64,000 nt of DNA from contig NC_092649.1 in the NCBI RefSeq assembly GCF_032118995.1, positions 13,898,191 through 13,962,190 on the forward strand, written 5' to 3'. Position 1 is the stretch's first letter. Each line of letters starts with the position of its first letter. The notes under the pieces are model-generated. The model worked only from the letters and a program-made list of their open reading frames with translations. It did no database searches and had not been told where the DNA came from. Made by a program: the position numbers and the translations under genes. Positions 1 through 9,851 of this stretch are shown here, one piece after another. The stretch comes from Asterias amurensis. Lineage: Eukaryota > Echinodermata > Asteroidea > Forcipulatida > Asteriidae.

Positions 1-145
1 AAATCAAATTCGTGGAAAATTACTTCTGCCTCGAAAACTATGGCACTTCAGAGTGAGCCGTTTCTCACGATGTTTTATACCATCAACCTCTCCCCATTAC
101 TCGTCACCAAGTAAGGTTTTATGATAATAATTATTTTAAGTATAC
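1..145. mobile_element. Truncated TTAA-type MITE (half copy)
   Basis: The first 145 bases match the half of the common palindromic MITE seen complete at 26220-26536. They carry its internal blocks (the 'AAAATTACTTCT' block, the 'CTATCAACCTCTCCCC'-type block, and the alternating AT block), read in the opposite orientation. The terminal inverted repeat is not recognisable and the other half lies outside the window. No coding potential. Confidence 0.6.
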
Positions 146-2655
146 CTAGATTTTAGTATTCACGTTTAGTATACTATTTGTATTATACATTAATTTAGTG
201 TTCTTCAACCCTTATATTTTATCTGTTTTAAATGTATTTCTCATCGCATGGTTTTCATGTGTCTCTGTAGTTTTGTTTATTCATTTATTTATTTATCTAT
301 TTATTTATTTATTTATTTATTTATAATAATGTCCTGTCTTGAGCACTCCGCAGCTGCAGTTCTTTTTGAGATAATCTAAAGAACATGTTCACCATTGTTT
401 ATCAACATCATTATCATTTGCTCCTAGGCAAATTAAAAATCTGTTGATTAATTCAAGAATACTTTCTGTGCGACACGATTTTCAAACTGTTACATGAAAT
501 CGCAGTCACTGAAAATGAATCGAAAATACTCCATGTCACAAAAAATACGTGTGTCTGTATGAGAAACATATGTTTATTTTTGACAGGCCGTTAGTCTCTG
601 AAGCTGGGTGTGTTAAAAAATAGTCCGATTGCGCGCTCACATTCTGTCGACGTGCTCAGCTTGTACAACGTAGTGCGACCGGTCTCCTCCAAAGCTTCTA
701 ACTCGTGCTAACAAGGTAAGAACTTCTGTCACATTGTTTTTGAAAATATAATTGTGGGTTGAACAAAGACAAATTTACTAGAGCGGGACGTGGACCTGCG
801 ACAGGACGAACGTGTGCAGATTATTACCCACGTTCGTCCTGGAAAAAAACCCGCCACACACCGGGGTAGACCCATAGGGCAGCTAAACGAACGCACCCAA
901 TGTAATTGTCGTGTAGTCTGGGGACCACACCCAAGTTTACGGTACAACATATGAAACGGCTGCAGAGGGATCCCACTGCAGATGGAAAAAATGTAATGCA
1001 GGCACATTTTCACTATTTGAATTAAGAAAATTTATATGAATGGTGATCTTGTATTTATTTGTCGCCGCTTCAACCAAGATGAAGAACATGCTTCCTAACT
1101 GTTTTTGAATCAACATAATGTACATCACAAGTGATGTTTTACCTTTCACCGATTGAACAATATTATAAATAATATACAGACATCCTTACTTTATTTGACT
1201 CAATTATAATGGACATTCTAGTGCAGGGAATTTTAACCACTTCAACTAAAGAGAAGAGTAGAAATAAAATACAAGTATCCTCAGTGTCAATAAGAGTCAA
1301 TAATGAACAGCATTGGTAATAATATTTTTAAACATTATATTTTTAAATATTATTACAAATTTTGCTGATTGAACGTACCAAGACAAATTGAAAAATTAGC
1401 TTCATATTTAAATTATATTTTCCTTGAAAAGGATGTCTAGAATCTAGAGCTTAGCTGCTTAAGTTCGTACTCGGTCCAATTTATTTTCCCAAGCGCGATG
1501 AAATATTTATCTGCATGTATAATTAAACAACCTTAATAGTGCCGTCAAAATTCGTCATTTATCAAGAACCTTTAATGGAACTCAAATTGTCTCTTATTAC
1601 ACTATACTTGAATGCTACAAAAAGTGCAATACCCGCATGTGCATTCGGGTCAATACAGTGTCGTGTTTGGCAAAAAGAACAACTTAATCAGAATTGAATT
1701 ATAGCAAAGGTTCTTAATTTTTCTGTCTGCAAGTTCTTGTCCTGTGAACTGAGTGACAGTAGGACCTTGTAATGGTATGCCAGCGTCGACCAGTCATCGA
1801 GGATAAATGTATTCATTTTGGGCCACGACTTCTACACAAATTATTACTGGAGCAATTTAACTCTTCCTTGAGGCACTCTTTTAAGATTCTGTATAATGAA
1901 GTGTTCATAAAGGGTGCAAAACTTGTAATTTTTACGCATTCAAATTCATATTTTTACGGACTGTTAAACGCCAACTTCCGGTAATGTTATATTAGGTTTT
2001 CAGATTTCACAAAAATTGATAATGATTGTGACACTCGAAAACGTTAATTGGCGTTGGGCCGTTTTGTCTTAAATCTCAGAACGTAACAAGGTACCTTACA
2101 CATATTAATGTTGTGTGCATTACATGTTCTTACCAGAAACACAAAATACCAGTTGGTTAAATTTGTTCTCTATGGTTGTGAAATTTAAATTTCCTAATCT
2201 TTCAAAAGGGGAAGGAAAATGGTTTCCTCGATGAAGAACCCAAACATCTTTTATAGATAGACAGAACTGATTATTCTGCTATTAACACTGTACCAATGTT
2301 GAATCATCCCACAAAAATAAGGGCAAATTTAGCAAAATTCAAAATTGTAGTTTTTGTATCTGCTCGCCTTTTTGTACAAGCCGGAGTCAGTGTCCACAAT
2401 ATTTCGTTGTGTTGTTTTTAGTCAGCTTACACTTGTCATTGGAAATACATTGGAATAAACAAAGCGCAGATGTCTCTTTACTAAAATATTACTCTAGTCT
2501 TCACCTCAGTTCTATGCGTTAATATGCAAAAACAAGTTACTGGCTAAGCGTTCCTACTTATAGCAGGGTCTTTCTCGAAGGCTTCGAGGAAGTTCGAGAA
2601 TGAATCTGCTGAGGGTCGAAACGTCAGGCCATTAACATTTTTTTTTATTTGTACC
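146..2655. other. Gene-poor AT-rich stretch; possible 5' UTR exon near 590-715
   Basis: No protein-coding exon can be supported here. A (TTTA)n microsatellite lies at about 281-324. At 715/716 there is a strong donor-like junction (ACAAG followed by GTAAGA) after a GC-richer block at 590-715. This could be a non-coding first exon of the cysteine-rich peptide gene at 2910, whose start exon is preceded by an acceptor-like CAG at 2889-2891. This is inference only. A 13-bp inverted repeat (802-814 with 829-841) sits in an unidentified repeat-like block. The region 2600-2640 holds a motif (GGGTCGAAACGTCAGG) that I associate with dispersed repeats of marine invertebrates. Confidence 0.35.
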
Positions 2656-2656
2656 A

Positions 2657-2885
2657 GTCCATTTGGTTTGGTAAGCAGTTTGCAACAGCTAATAGTGTGT
2701 CATAAATATTGTTTTGTATACATTACAATATGATATTACTCTGTACCCATAATAATTTTCTATTCTCACATCTTGTCCATTTGGTTTGGTAAGCAGTTTG
2801 CAACAGCTAATAGTGTGTCATAAATATTGTTATTACAATATGATTTTACTCTATACCCATAATAATTCTCTATTCTCACATCTTA
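2657..2885. repeat. Two-copy direct tandem repeat, period 118 bp
   Basis: A block beginning GTCCATTTGGTTTGGTAAGC occurs at 2657 and again at 2775. The two copies are nearly identical apart from a short deletion in the second, which ends about 25 bp before the start codon of the cysteine-rich peptide gene. The duplication lies immediately upstream of the probable splice acceptor for that exon, so it may include intron or promoter sequence. Confidence 0.85.
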
Positions 2886-2909
2886 TGTCAGGTTCATCAG
2901 GAACTTAAC

Positions 2910-5244
2910 ATGATGCCCACATTACAAGTTTGCTTTGTGCTGGTGGTTTTGGCGGGAATATGTACCGTCTGCTCGTCGTCACCATTCGGCGAGGAAGCCA
3001 ACAGCAATGAACAACCCATGCCTTATGAGATGCTTCTTGCCCGTAGAGGGCTTATGGTCAGTATTATAGGCCCTATTCAAATCCATGGCTTCGGCTTTGG
3101 AGTTCTACCATCTGTCTATCTATCTATCTGTCTGTCTATCTTTCTACAATGTGTTTGGCCATTTCAATCCATTAAACTTGGTACATGTACATTGTTTGGT
3201 AGACTTGTGGACAAGTCGTCAATGGTCCCACGCGGTGAGGTGGCGGTGCTCTCGCGAGATCAACTGCTCTCGCGCGAACTGTTGGTTGCCCCGACTTCTA
3301 CTCCCCGTTAAATGGGACCGTAGTCGCGAGAGCAGTATAGGGGGCGAGAATACCGCGGGAATCGCGTGGGGAGTCGGAACGCTATCAACGCAACGACTTG
3401 TCCACACTAGTAAATTGGTCTTTCATAATCTCAAAGGTGACGACTTTTTTAAACAGTTTATTTTAAGTAGTTATTACAAGCTATGTATGTATAGCGTGAA
3501 TCATGGGAGCCCAGAGGAATTCAAACTCTGGTCTATTCATACAAGACACATCTTTAGGTTGTATCGTATGTTTTAATTAATATCATGCTCTATTAACCCT
3601 TCATTAGATTTGGATCACCTGTTTTTTAATTAGCAATTACTACGCTGGTGCTTTCAATTTGCAGTATTTAATTTGCATTTTTACCTTTCGGTAATGGTGT
3701 TGTTGCTGTTGGTGTTTTGGTTTTTTTAGCCGTTGTTTCTGTTTATTAATTATTGTTAATGCTGCGTGTTGTTGTAGTTGTTGTTATTGTTGTTTTCTGT
3801 GGGTTTTTGGTTGTTGTTTGTTGATGTTTTATTTTGGTTGCTTTTTTTTATTATTATTTTTTTATTAAACATTATATACAAGATCCAACTCAGATGCCAA
3901 CAAATATAAAACAGAAAGACCATTGAACCACTCTAGAAACTTGTAATTGTTATTCGGCTGTGTCAAATATCTTAGGAAAAACTCGACCTGTACAGTCGTA
4001 AGAAATTTTCTTAATTTTCGGCATCGAACTTGAATGTAGAGAACATCCGGAGTCTAAAGTTACTAATTAAGTATACATTATTGTAATTGCTTAACTTCGG
4101 TCATGCAAATAATGTCTAGCAAGTGAAGTATTTAGGTAACACGAATCGACTTGTAGCCTACATACCACAAATTGCAACAGATTTTTACTTCATATTATAC
4201 GGAACTCACCAAGTCTTCAGCACATATAAGGGTGGTGGATGGCACTGTGTTTCACCCACAGTTACCGACGGGGCGGGTGAAGGAGTAGGCTGAAACACAA
4301 CGAAGTAATGGCGCTCTGCTGTTAGACCCCGGCCTCGTCCAAGTAGACAGATAAGGAGATGTATTCTACACCATAACCCGCGTTACGCAACCATGAGCAG
4401 AAGTGTTCTATTCTCTACAAAATTCTTAAGAATCACAAATAAAAGAATTCCAAAAGTGGAGTTTTACACAATGTGTACATTCCAACGGGGCTTAGCGAAG
4501 TTGTACTAAAGAAAACAGACACGGGTTAGAGTAAAAACATCTAGGTTTGGAGGGCGTGACCCGTTTAATCCTGACCATACGGGTCACGCCCTCCAAACCA
4601 AGAATCCCGGAACGTGTTTTTAAAATGCGATTTTAAATGGGACTCTGCGTAATAGCTATGTATACTCTGTTAGCTCTGTACTTTCCCATATGACTCGGGT
4701 GGGATTCGATCACACGACCCTTGCAATTCTAGAGTAGTTTCATACCAACTAGACCACCGAGAATGACCGGTATACCTAGAATACAAAAGTTGATGCTGTT
4801 GGTATTGGTGTTGGTGTTGCTGCCACTTTCGCTGTCGTTGTCGATGTCGTTGACGCTGTCCATCTCACTGTCGCTGTCATTGTCGTTATCAATGTCGCTG
4901 TCTTGCCGTTGTTGTTGTTGTTGTTTTGTCGTTGTCGGTGTCGTTTTCTTGTCATTGTTGCTGTCCATGTCGTTATCGTTGACGCTGTCGTTGTCGCTGT
5001 CCATGTTACTGTCGTTATGTTGTCGTTGCATTGACATCATCACGGCCATCATCAACGAATCATTATTTCCTACTTTCATTTACAGTACGGTAAACAATGT
5101 CTAACCCAAGGAACCAGATGCTCGCCGGGCATCTCAACATGCTGCGGTTCCATGGGTTGCTATAGTTACCAAGGAGGAACCTGTGTAAACAAGAGCTGCA
5201 TTTGCCGAAACGGCATGTACAGCTTTGATTCCTTTTCCTGGTAG
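2910..5244 (+). CDS. Secreted cysteine-rich (knottin-like) prepropeptide, two exons
   Basis: Exons 2910-3056 and 5086-5244 join in phase 0 to give 101 residues. Exon 1 begins MMPTLQVCFVLVVLAG, a clear signal peptide, followed by an acidic/polar propeptide ending in LLARRG, so a dibasic cleavage site would release the mature part. The donor is ATG|GTCAGT and the acceptor is TTTACAG|TACGG. Exon 2 carries eight cysteines spaced C-X6-C-X6-CC-X4-C-X7-C-X4-C-X-C and ends ...FDSFSW then TAG. The first six fit the inhibitor-cystine-knot pattern, a fold shared by many secreted peptides (antimicrobial, signalling, defensive), so the function is not determined. The 2-kb intron holds a SINE, a hairpin and an imperfect GTCGYT repeat. 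The pairing of the two exons is inferred from matching phase, order and signal/mature logic, not from transcript data. Confidence 0.6.
4544..4599. repeat. Perfect 21-bp inverted repeat (hairpin)
   Basis: 4544-4564 and 4579-4599 are exact reverse complements separated by 14 bases; the arm begins GGTTTGGAGGGCGTGACCCG. It lies in the intron of the cysteine-rich peptide gene next to a SINE. It may be the tip of a small palindromic element; no gene is associated. Confidence 0.85.
4605..4770 (-). mobile_element. tRNA-derived SINE (minus strand)
   Basis: On the minus strand the sequence reads with an A-box-like TGGTCTAGTTGG near 4745-4756 and a B-box-like GTGTGATCGAATCCC near 4707-4721, the internal RNA polymerase III promoter of a tRNA. 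A related copy on the plus strand is near 18735-18835 and shares the tail motif GAGTATACAT. The tRNA head is not a functional tRNA: the acceptor stem is not formed. Confidence 0.65.
4795..5015. repeat. Imperfect GTCGYT/GTTGTT trinucleotide-hexanucleotide repeat
   Basis: A long degenerate tract of GTC GTT, GTC GCT and GTT GTT units lies 70 bases upstream of the second exon of the cysteine-rich peptide gene. Open frames across it give low-complexity leucine/serine or Asp/Asn/Ser strings, as expected from any triplet repeat. I read it as intronic simple sequence. Confidence 0.8.
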
Positions 5245-5891
5245 GAATCTGCAAGTACATCAATGGCGCCTTGGTAGGAATACTTCGTCAATACATCGTT
5301 TGGTCTAATGAGCTAGAGTGATAATGGGACTATGGGTTAGCCAATTATTTACTTAGATGAAAGGTTGCCTAATAGTTTATTAACGAAACTGTTTCATTCA
5401 GTGGATAAAACGGGTGCACAAGGTCCAACTAAGGTTTTTTTTTTCTTCTTCTTCAAATAGTACAGAACCTTTTACGGAGGTAAACAATGTAAGTTTCTAT
5501 TGCTTCACACTAAAACTGTTTAAACGCCATTGTGTTTGATGCATAACTTTCTAATACAAAGTTCGTCAACATCGTAAAACATCAAACTATGATGTTGAAG
5601 AACTTCGTATTGGAAAGGTGGGCACCAAACACAATGGCTATTTAAATCGTTTTAACAAAGTTAATGTAATAATAATAATACTAATAATTTAATGTCGTCA
5701 CATTCCAGATAGTATGGGGCATATACAAATATACAGGAAATATACGGAAGTCTGGACCCATATGTTGTATAATAAAATCGAATGACGTTATTTTTCAAAA
5801 TTCTCATAGAGAGTGTTAAATAAAATTGTGTAAACGGCCAGGCTCAGAGTTGGCTCAGTGTTAAGCTTTCGGGCCAACCAAGTAGCTTTAA

Positions 5892-6248
5892 AGGGAAGGT
5901 ACACGTTTGGTTATTACTCAAGACAATTACCTTAAAACTGACTTGGTAACTAGCATTGGAGAGCTGTTGATAGTATAAAACATTGTGGAAAACGACTCCC
6001 TCTGAAGTAACGTAGTTTTTGAAAAAGAGGTAGTTTCTCAATATAAAAATAAAATACTTCTAGAAGTCTTTTATTCCTATCTGAAAGCACACAAATTCGT
6101 CCAAGGCGGTTTTTTCTTTCATCATTTTCTCCAAACTCCGATGACCGGTTGAGCTCAAACTTTCACATGTTTGTTATTTTATGCATATGTTGAGATACAC
6201 CAAGTGAGAACACTGGTCTTTTACAATTACCAACAGTGTACCTTCCCT
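5892..6248. mobile_element. TTAA-type MITE, GGGAAGGTACAC subfamily
   Basis: Starts after TTAA (5888-5891) with AGGGAAGGTACACGTTTGGT and ends in the inverted version near 6248, giving long terminal inverted repeats. The centre is palindromic around a TAGAAGTCTTTTATT block. It shares the internal core (GATGACCGGTTGAGCTC and TTTGTTATTTTATGCATATG) with the other MITE subfamilies here. Non-coding. TTAA flanks suggest a piggyBac- or Kolobok-type transposase source, which I cannot tell apart from the MITE alone. Confidence 0.8.
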
Positions 6249-6799
6249 TCAAGAGGGTTACGTAGTTTCGAGTAGTTCATTGGGATAAAAATAGCGACAA
6301 ACTTATTTGTCAGTTTTTAATCTGGTACTGGTACGATATTGTGATCTTGAACACTAATAAAGATGCCATTCTGAGTAATTAGCAAGTACAGTATGAAACA
6401 TAGTCATTTGTAATTTGCAAATACTGTGAGCGTTTTTAGTGTATTGTAAAACTACGGCGCGGTGAAGGTTGCTAATTCAACGCTGGTTGACTATAAGACT
6501 GGTTTTACCTGTCTTGTTTTCAAACACAAAAAATACCCCTTAAATTTGATAAAATGTTTACTCGAACAAAATCTTTACATAATTTTACTCTGCCGAAAAC
6601 AGTACTTGTATCATCCCAAAACAGCGTTTTGGGCGGAGTATTTTGCGGTTTTGTTTTTGAGTAAAGTCCTATTTTTATATTCACGCCTATAAAATATTCC
6701 ATCGTTTAGAACAATGTGTGTTGCTGCGGGCTGACGGAGAAGCTTTCTTAAAAATCAAAACAGTTTCTTATGAAACATCTTTCTTTCTTTTTTCTTTTT

Positions 6800-7180
6800 G
6801 GCAGTGGACGCTATTGGTAATTACTCAAAATAATTATTAGCATAAAACCTTTCTTGGTAACGAGTAATGGGGAGAGGTTGGTATAGTGTAAAACGTTGTG
6901 ATAAACGGCTTCCTCTGAAGTAACGTAGTTTCCGAGAAAGAAGTAATTTCCCCTGGAATTTGATTTCAAGACCTCGGATTTAGATTTTGAGGTCTCGAAA
7001 TCAACCATCTGAAAGCATACAATTTTATCGTGTGACTAGGAGTTTTTTTTTCTTCATTATTTCGCAACTTCGACGGCCAATTGAGTTCAAATTTCACAGG
7101 TTTGTCATTTGATGCATAATGTTGAGATACACCAAGTGAGAAGACTGGTCTTGAACAATTACCGATAGTGTCCAGTGTCT
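6800..7180. mobile_element. TTAA-type MITE, GGCAGTGGACAC subfamily
   Basis: Begins GGCAGTGGACGCTATTGGTA and ends with its inverted counterpart followed by TTAA (7181-7184). Same subfamily as 26220-26536 and 32111-32470. The centre is a palindrome of the GATTTCGAGACCTC type. Short open frames inside it are chance products. Confidence 0.8.
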
Positions 7181-7184
7181 TTAA

Positions 7185-8071
7185 AGCTTTTCTCCGTTTT
7201 CCCACTTCGATTTCTTGAGATGGAAGCTCTGTATTTCGTTTCCTAATCTCTCTTGGTACATTAATAGTAAATGTATTAATAGCTCTGAAGAGAATGGATG
7301 TTAAATATTGCGTCAGTGAAGCATTTAATTGGACTCGTTAATGGTTCTAGATACGAAATTGTCTGCTACTTGTGAAGCTAACAACGAGGTTGTCGTGCAC
7401 TTGTGAAGCTGAGTACGAGGTTGTCGGGTACTTGTCGGGTGCTTCCGTTTTGGGGAAAAAGTAAACCAACAAAGGTGCTTATGACATTCATGCAAAACTA
7501 GGTTCATTGATCTTGATGGATCTGTACAGTATAAAGCTTCGGAGATCGGGAGGTCATTCTTGGTTTTTGTTTCAAACCATTTACTTACATCTCCATGATT
7601 TTCACCATTTTGTTATTTTATTTGCTGTCGATATTTTTTTCCCACGAAGTAAGAGTTTCAGAGTGTTAAAACTTTCTCTGCGACGAGTACCTGTACTATC
7701 AAAGTGGTACTCGAGAAGTACTGGAGCGCGAGTGCTAAAGTATTACTAAGTAAGTTTCGGTACTCGTCAAAGTAAATCAAGAGATTAGCGACGTCTACCA
7801 TTTCCCGGGGTTCAGTGAAAGAAATCAAATAAGAAGTTTAAGACAAAAGAAAGAAGGTTTTTATGGCATAATCTTACTGTCAGCATTTTATTTCCAAAGC
7901 AAAATAAGCTAATAACAATTTTTTTTAATATACGTGTAGGATTTCATCCTACAATAAATGAGGCAGTACACAATCATTAATATTTTCATTGCTGATCTCC
8001 TCAATTCATTAATAAGTAGATCTATTAAAGACGCTCGCTCGTCAAACGAGCAAACGAAAAATTCGTGCCAC
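7185..8071. other. No gene seen
   Basis: AT-rich sequence with short tandem similarity (GAGGTTGTCG units near 7385-7435) and repeated GTACTCG-type words near 7685-7770. No exon with plausible splice sites or recognisable protein similarity. Confidence 0.5.
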
Positions 8072-8075
8072 TATA

Positions 8076-8557
8076 CAATTGTTGCACGCTGTGACGGGAT
8101 CCATGGCGTTTTGTACACCCGAGGGGGAAAATGGCACCCGAGGCGATGCCGAGGGTGCCATTTGCCACCGAGGGTGTACACAACCCATGGACCCCAGTCA
8201 CAGCATGCAACAATTGTTTTGTTATACCTTGGTAACATTATTATTACTCTTCTCGAAGTTCTGTTGTCATCTTCAAACATTATTAAGACGGAGCAATGCA
8301 TAGTTCGAACGGTTCAAACAAGAAACAATTCTTCACCTGTTGATCGAACCCGCGTTTATTTCGCACAGCGCTTGAAATCGACCAACGACGGGAACGATCA
8401 AGGTGATGTACACCGGGTGTACATCACTTTTCATGTTACCCGGCGCGCTGTGCATTACGCGGTATCATTAGCCATCATGATACATGCGTATTTGTTGCAC
8501 GGCACGTGATAGGTTCTCGACCAATCAAACTTCATAATTTGCACAGTGGTATAACAA
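8076..8557. mobile_element. Non-autonomous hairpin-ended element, Crypton-like architecture
   Basis: A 141-nt near-palindrome (8076-8216; arms CAATTGTTGC...GCAACAATTG) follows TATA at 8072-8075. It is followed by TT and the sequence TTGTTATACC (8219-8228). The exact inverse GGTATAACAA stands at 8548-8557 and would be the right tip, followed by GATA. This order (TATA, hairpin, TT, inner inverted repeat, body, matching repeat at the right tip) is the same as in the 2308-bp recombinase element at 42920-45227. A subterminal palindrome is at about 8403-8423. There is no transposase, so it would depend on a recombinase in trans. The left boundary is inferred by analogy; no empty site is available here. 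Confidence 0.6.
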
Positions 8558-9851
8558 GATAGGTTGAACCCTTATCCACCAGCAGGCCGGGCCTGCCCTG
8601 TTCTTGAAGAAGCATGTGCGATAGCTGAGTCTAAAAATAGCACGGCGCGCGCGTTATTTGAAACGCTCATTATATATGCAGCAACTTGTGCTGTTTAAAG
8701 TAGCTAGATAAATAATGAGTAGACGTGTGTAGTGCATGCTGCAGTGACATAAACAGATACATAATCCAAACTCAGTTTTGAGTTCAAGTCCAATAGTGAA
8801 CACTTCCGAGATAAATTAATGCAGTTTTGCTAAAACCATACTGTAAACATTAAACTTCTTCATTTTTTTGACTGTTGCAAAATTAGATACTAGTGTATTG
8901 ATGGTAAACTTAGGGCGCGGAGAAATCGGCACAGAGCGGCAAGAATTTGCTTAGTTTAACAACTAAACTACAATATTTATGTTATTGACTTATGTCTTTC
9001 AAGTTCATTCATGAAGTAAACTACATGCAGCATAAGAATTAATTTTGACATACTCTGAATTTAAGATTAATAATTGAACGTTACAGAATTGGTAAGAAAC
9101 ACAAATCGTGAAGATCACAGATTTACATAAAACTTACACAGTATGATGATGATGGTAGAAATAAATAATCTAATTTCGCGCGATACTCAGGGAGCGTTTT
9201 ATTCATTTTTGTTTTGGCATCGATGCAATGCAAAATTTGTAATTGGTTTTTCACTATTCTCTCGTGACCCAGATGGCTGATCGACCCCAAGCTTCTACAG
9301 GTTTGTCAGTTTATATGGTGGATCCATAGCTCTTTGGGTGGATTTAACATAAAGTGCTTACACTGCCACCTCACGTCCCATCTTTCTAATCATGTTGATA
9401 AACAAACCGCGCTGGTTGGCATGGACGGCATGAGTGCAGAATAAAACTTGCGATCGTGTTAACATAACATTTCAACAAAATTCAACATTTTCTGCAAACT
9501 TTCAGTAAGATAAAATATCTCCCATGATTGCTTGCATTGTTTAAAAAAAAAAAACCCAGCCTAAACGATGTTGAATATTTTTTGTATTATTGTTACAAAG
9601 TGTGGTTTTGTTTTACTTTTACATTTGATAGCTTTCTATAGTTTTATAACATCGGTTGGCAAAAAACTGTGACGTTGCAATAAGCCTTTTTGAAAAAATG
9701 GTGAGCACTGTGGCAATGCACTGTTTGGTTTGAGTGAATATGATTAGATTGACCCAAATCTAATAGTGTTATAGCCTTCTGTGTCCGGCCACCATACCTC
9801 CAAATGGCTTATTTGAAGGTCTGTAAACCCGCAAAGCAAAGTTTTAACTCC
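8558..9851. other. 3' flank of ITIH-1 with a decayed MITE
   Basis: No coding exon. From about 9072 the sequence matches part of the AGGAACGTTACTGAATTGG MITE subfamily (complete at 38160-38523), with the shared words CACAGATTTACATAAAACTTACAC and CATCGATGCAATGCAAAATTTGTAAT split by small changes. The 3' UTR and polyadenylation site of ITIH-1 (minus strand) should lie here; a minus-strand AATAAA occurs near 9198-9203, but I cannot tell whether it is used. Confidence 0.45.

Noticed and set aside
3085-3576. 163-codon frame downstream of the cysteine-rich peptide exon 1
   Set aside because: It overlaps exon 1 in another frame and crosses a CTAT/CTGT microsatellite and a CTCGCGAGA-rich block; no family resemblance.
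4729-5104. Overlapping open frames giving Asp/Asn/Ser-rich or Leu/Ser-rich proteins
   Set aside because: Both come from the imperfect triplet repeat; they are low complexity on both strands and overlap the acceptor of a better-supported exon.
7958-8509. 183-codon open frame on the plus strand
   Set aside because: It runs through the 141-nt palindrome and most of the small hairpin-ended element. The composition is typical of non-coding sequence and no domain is recognisable.
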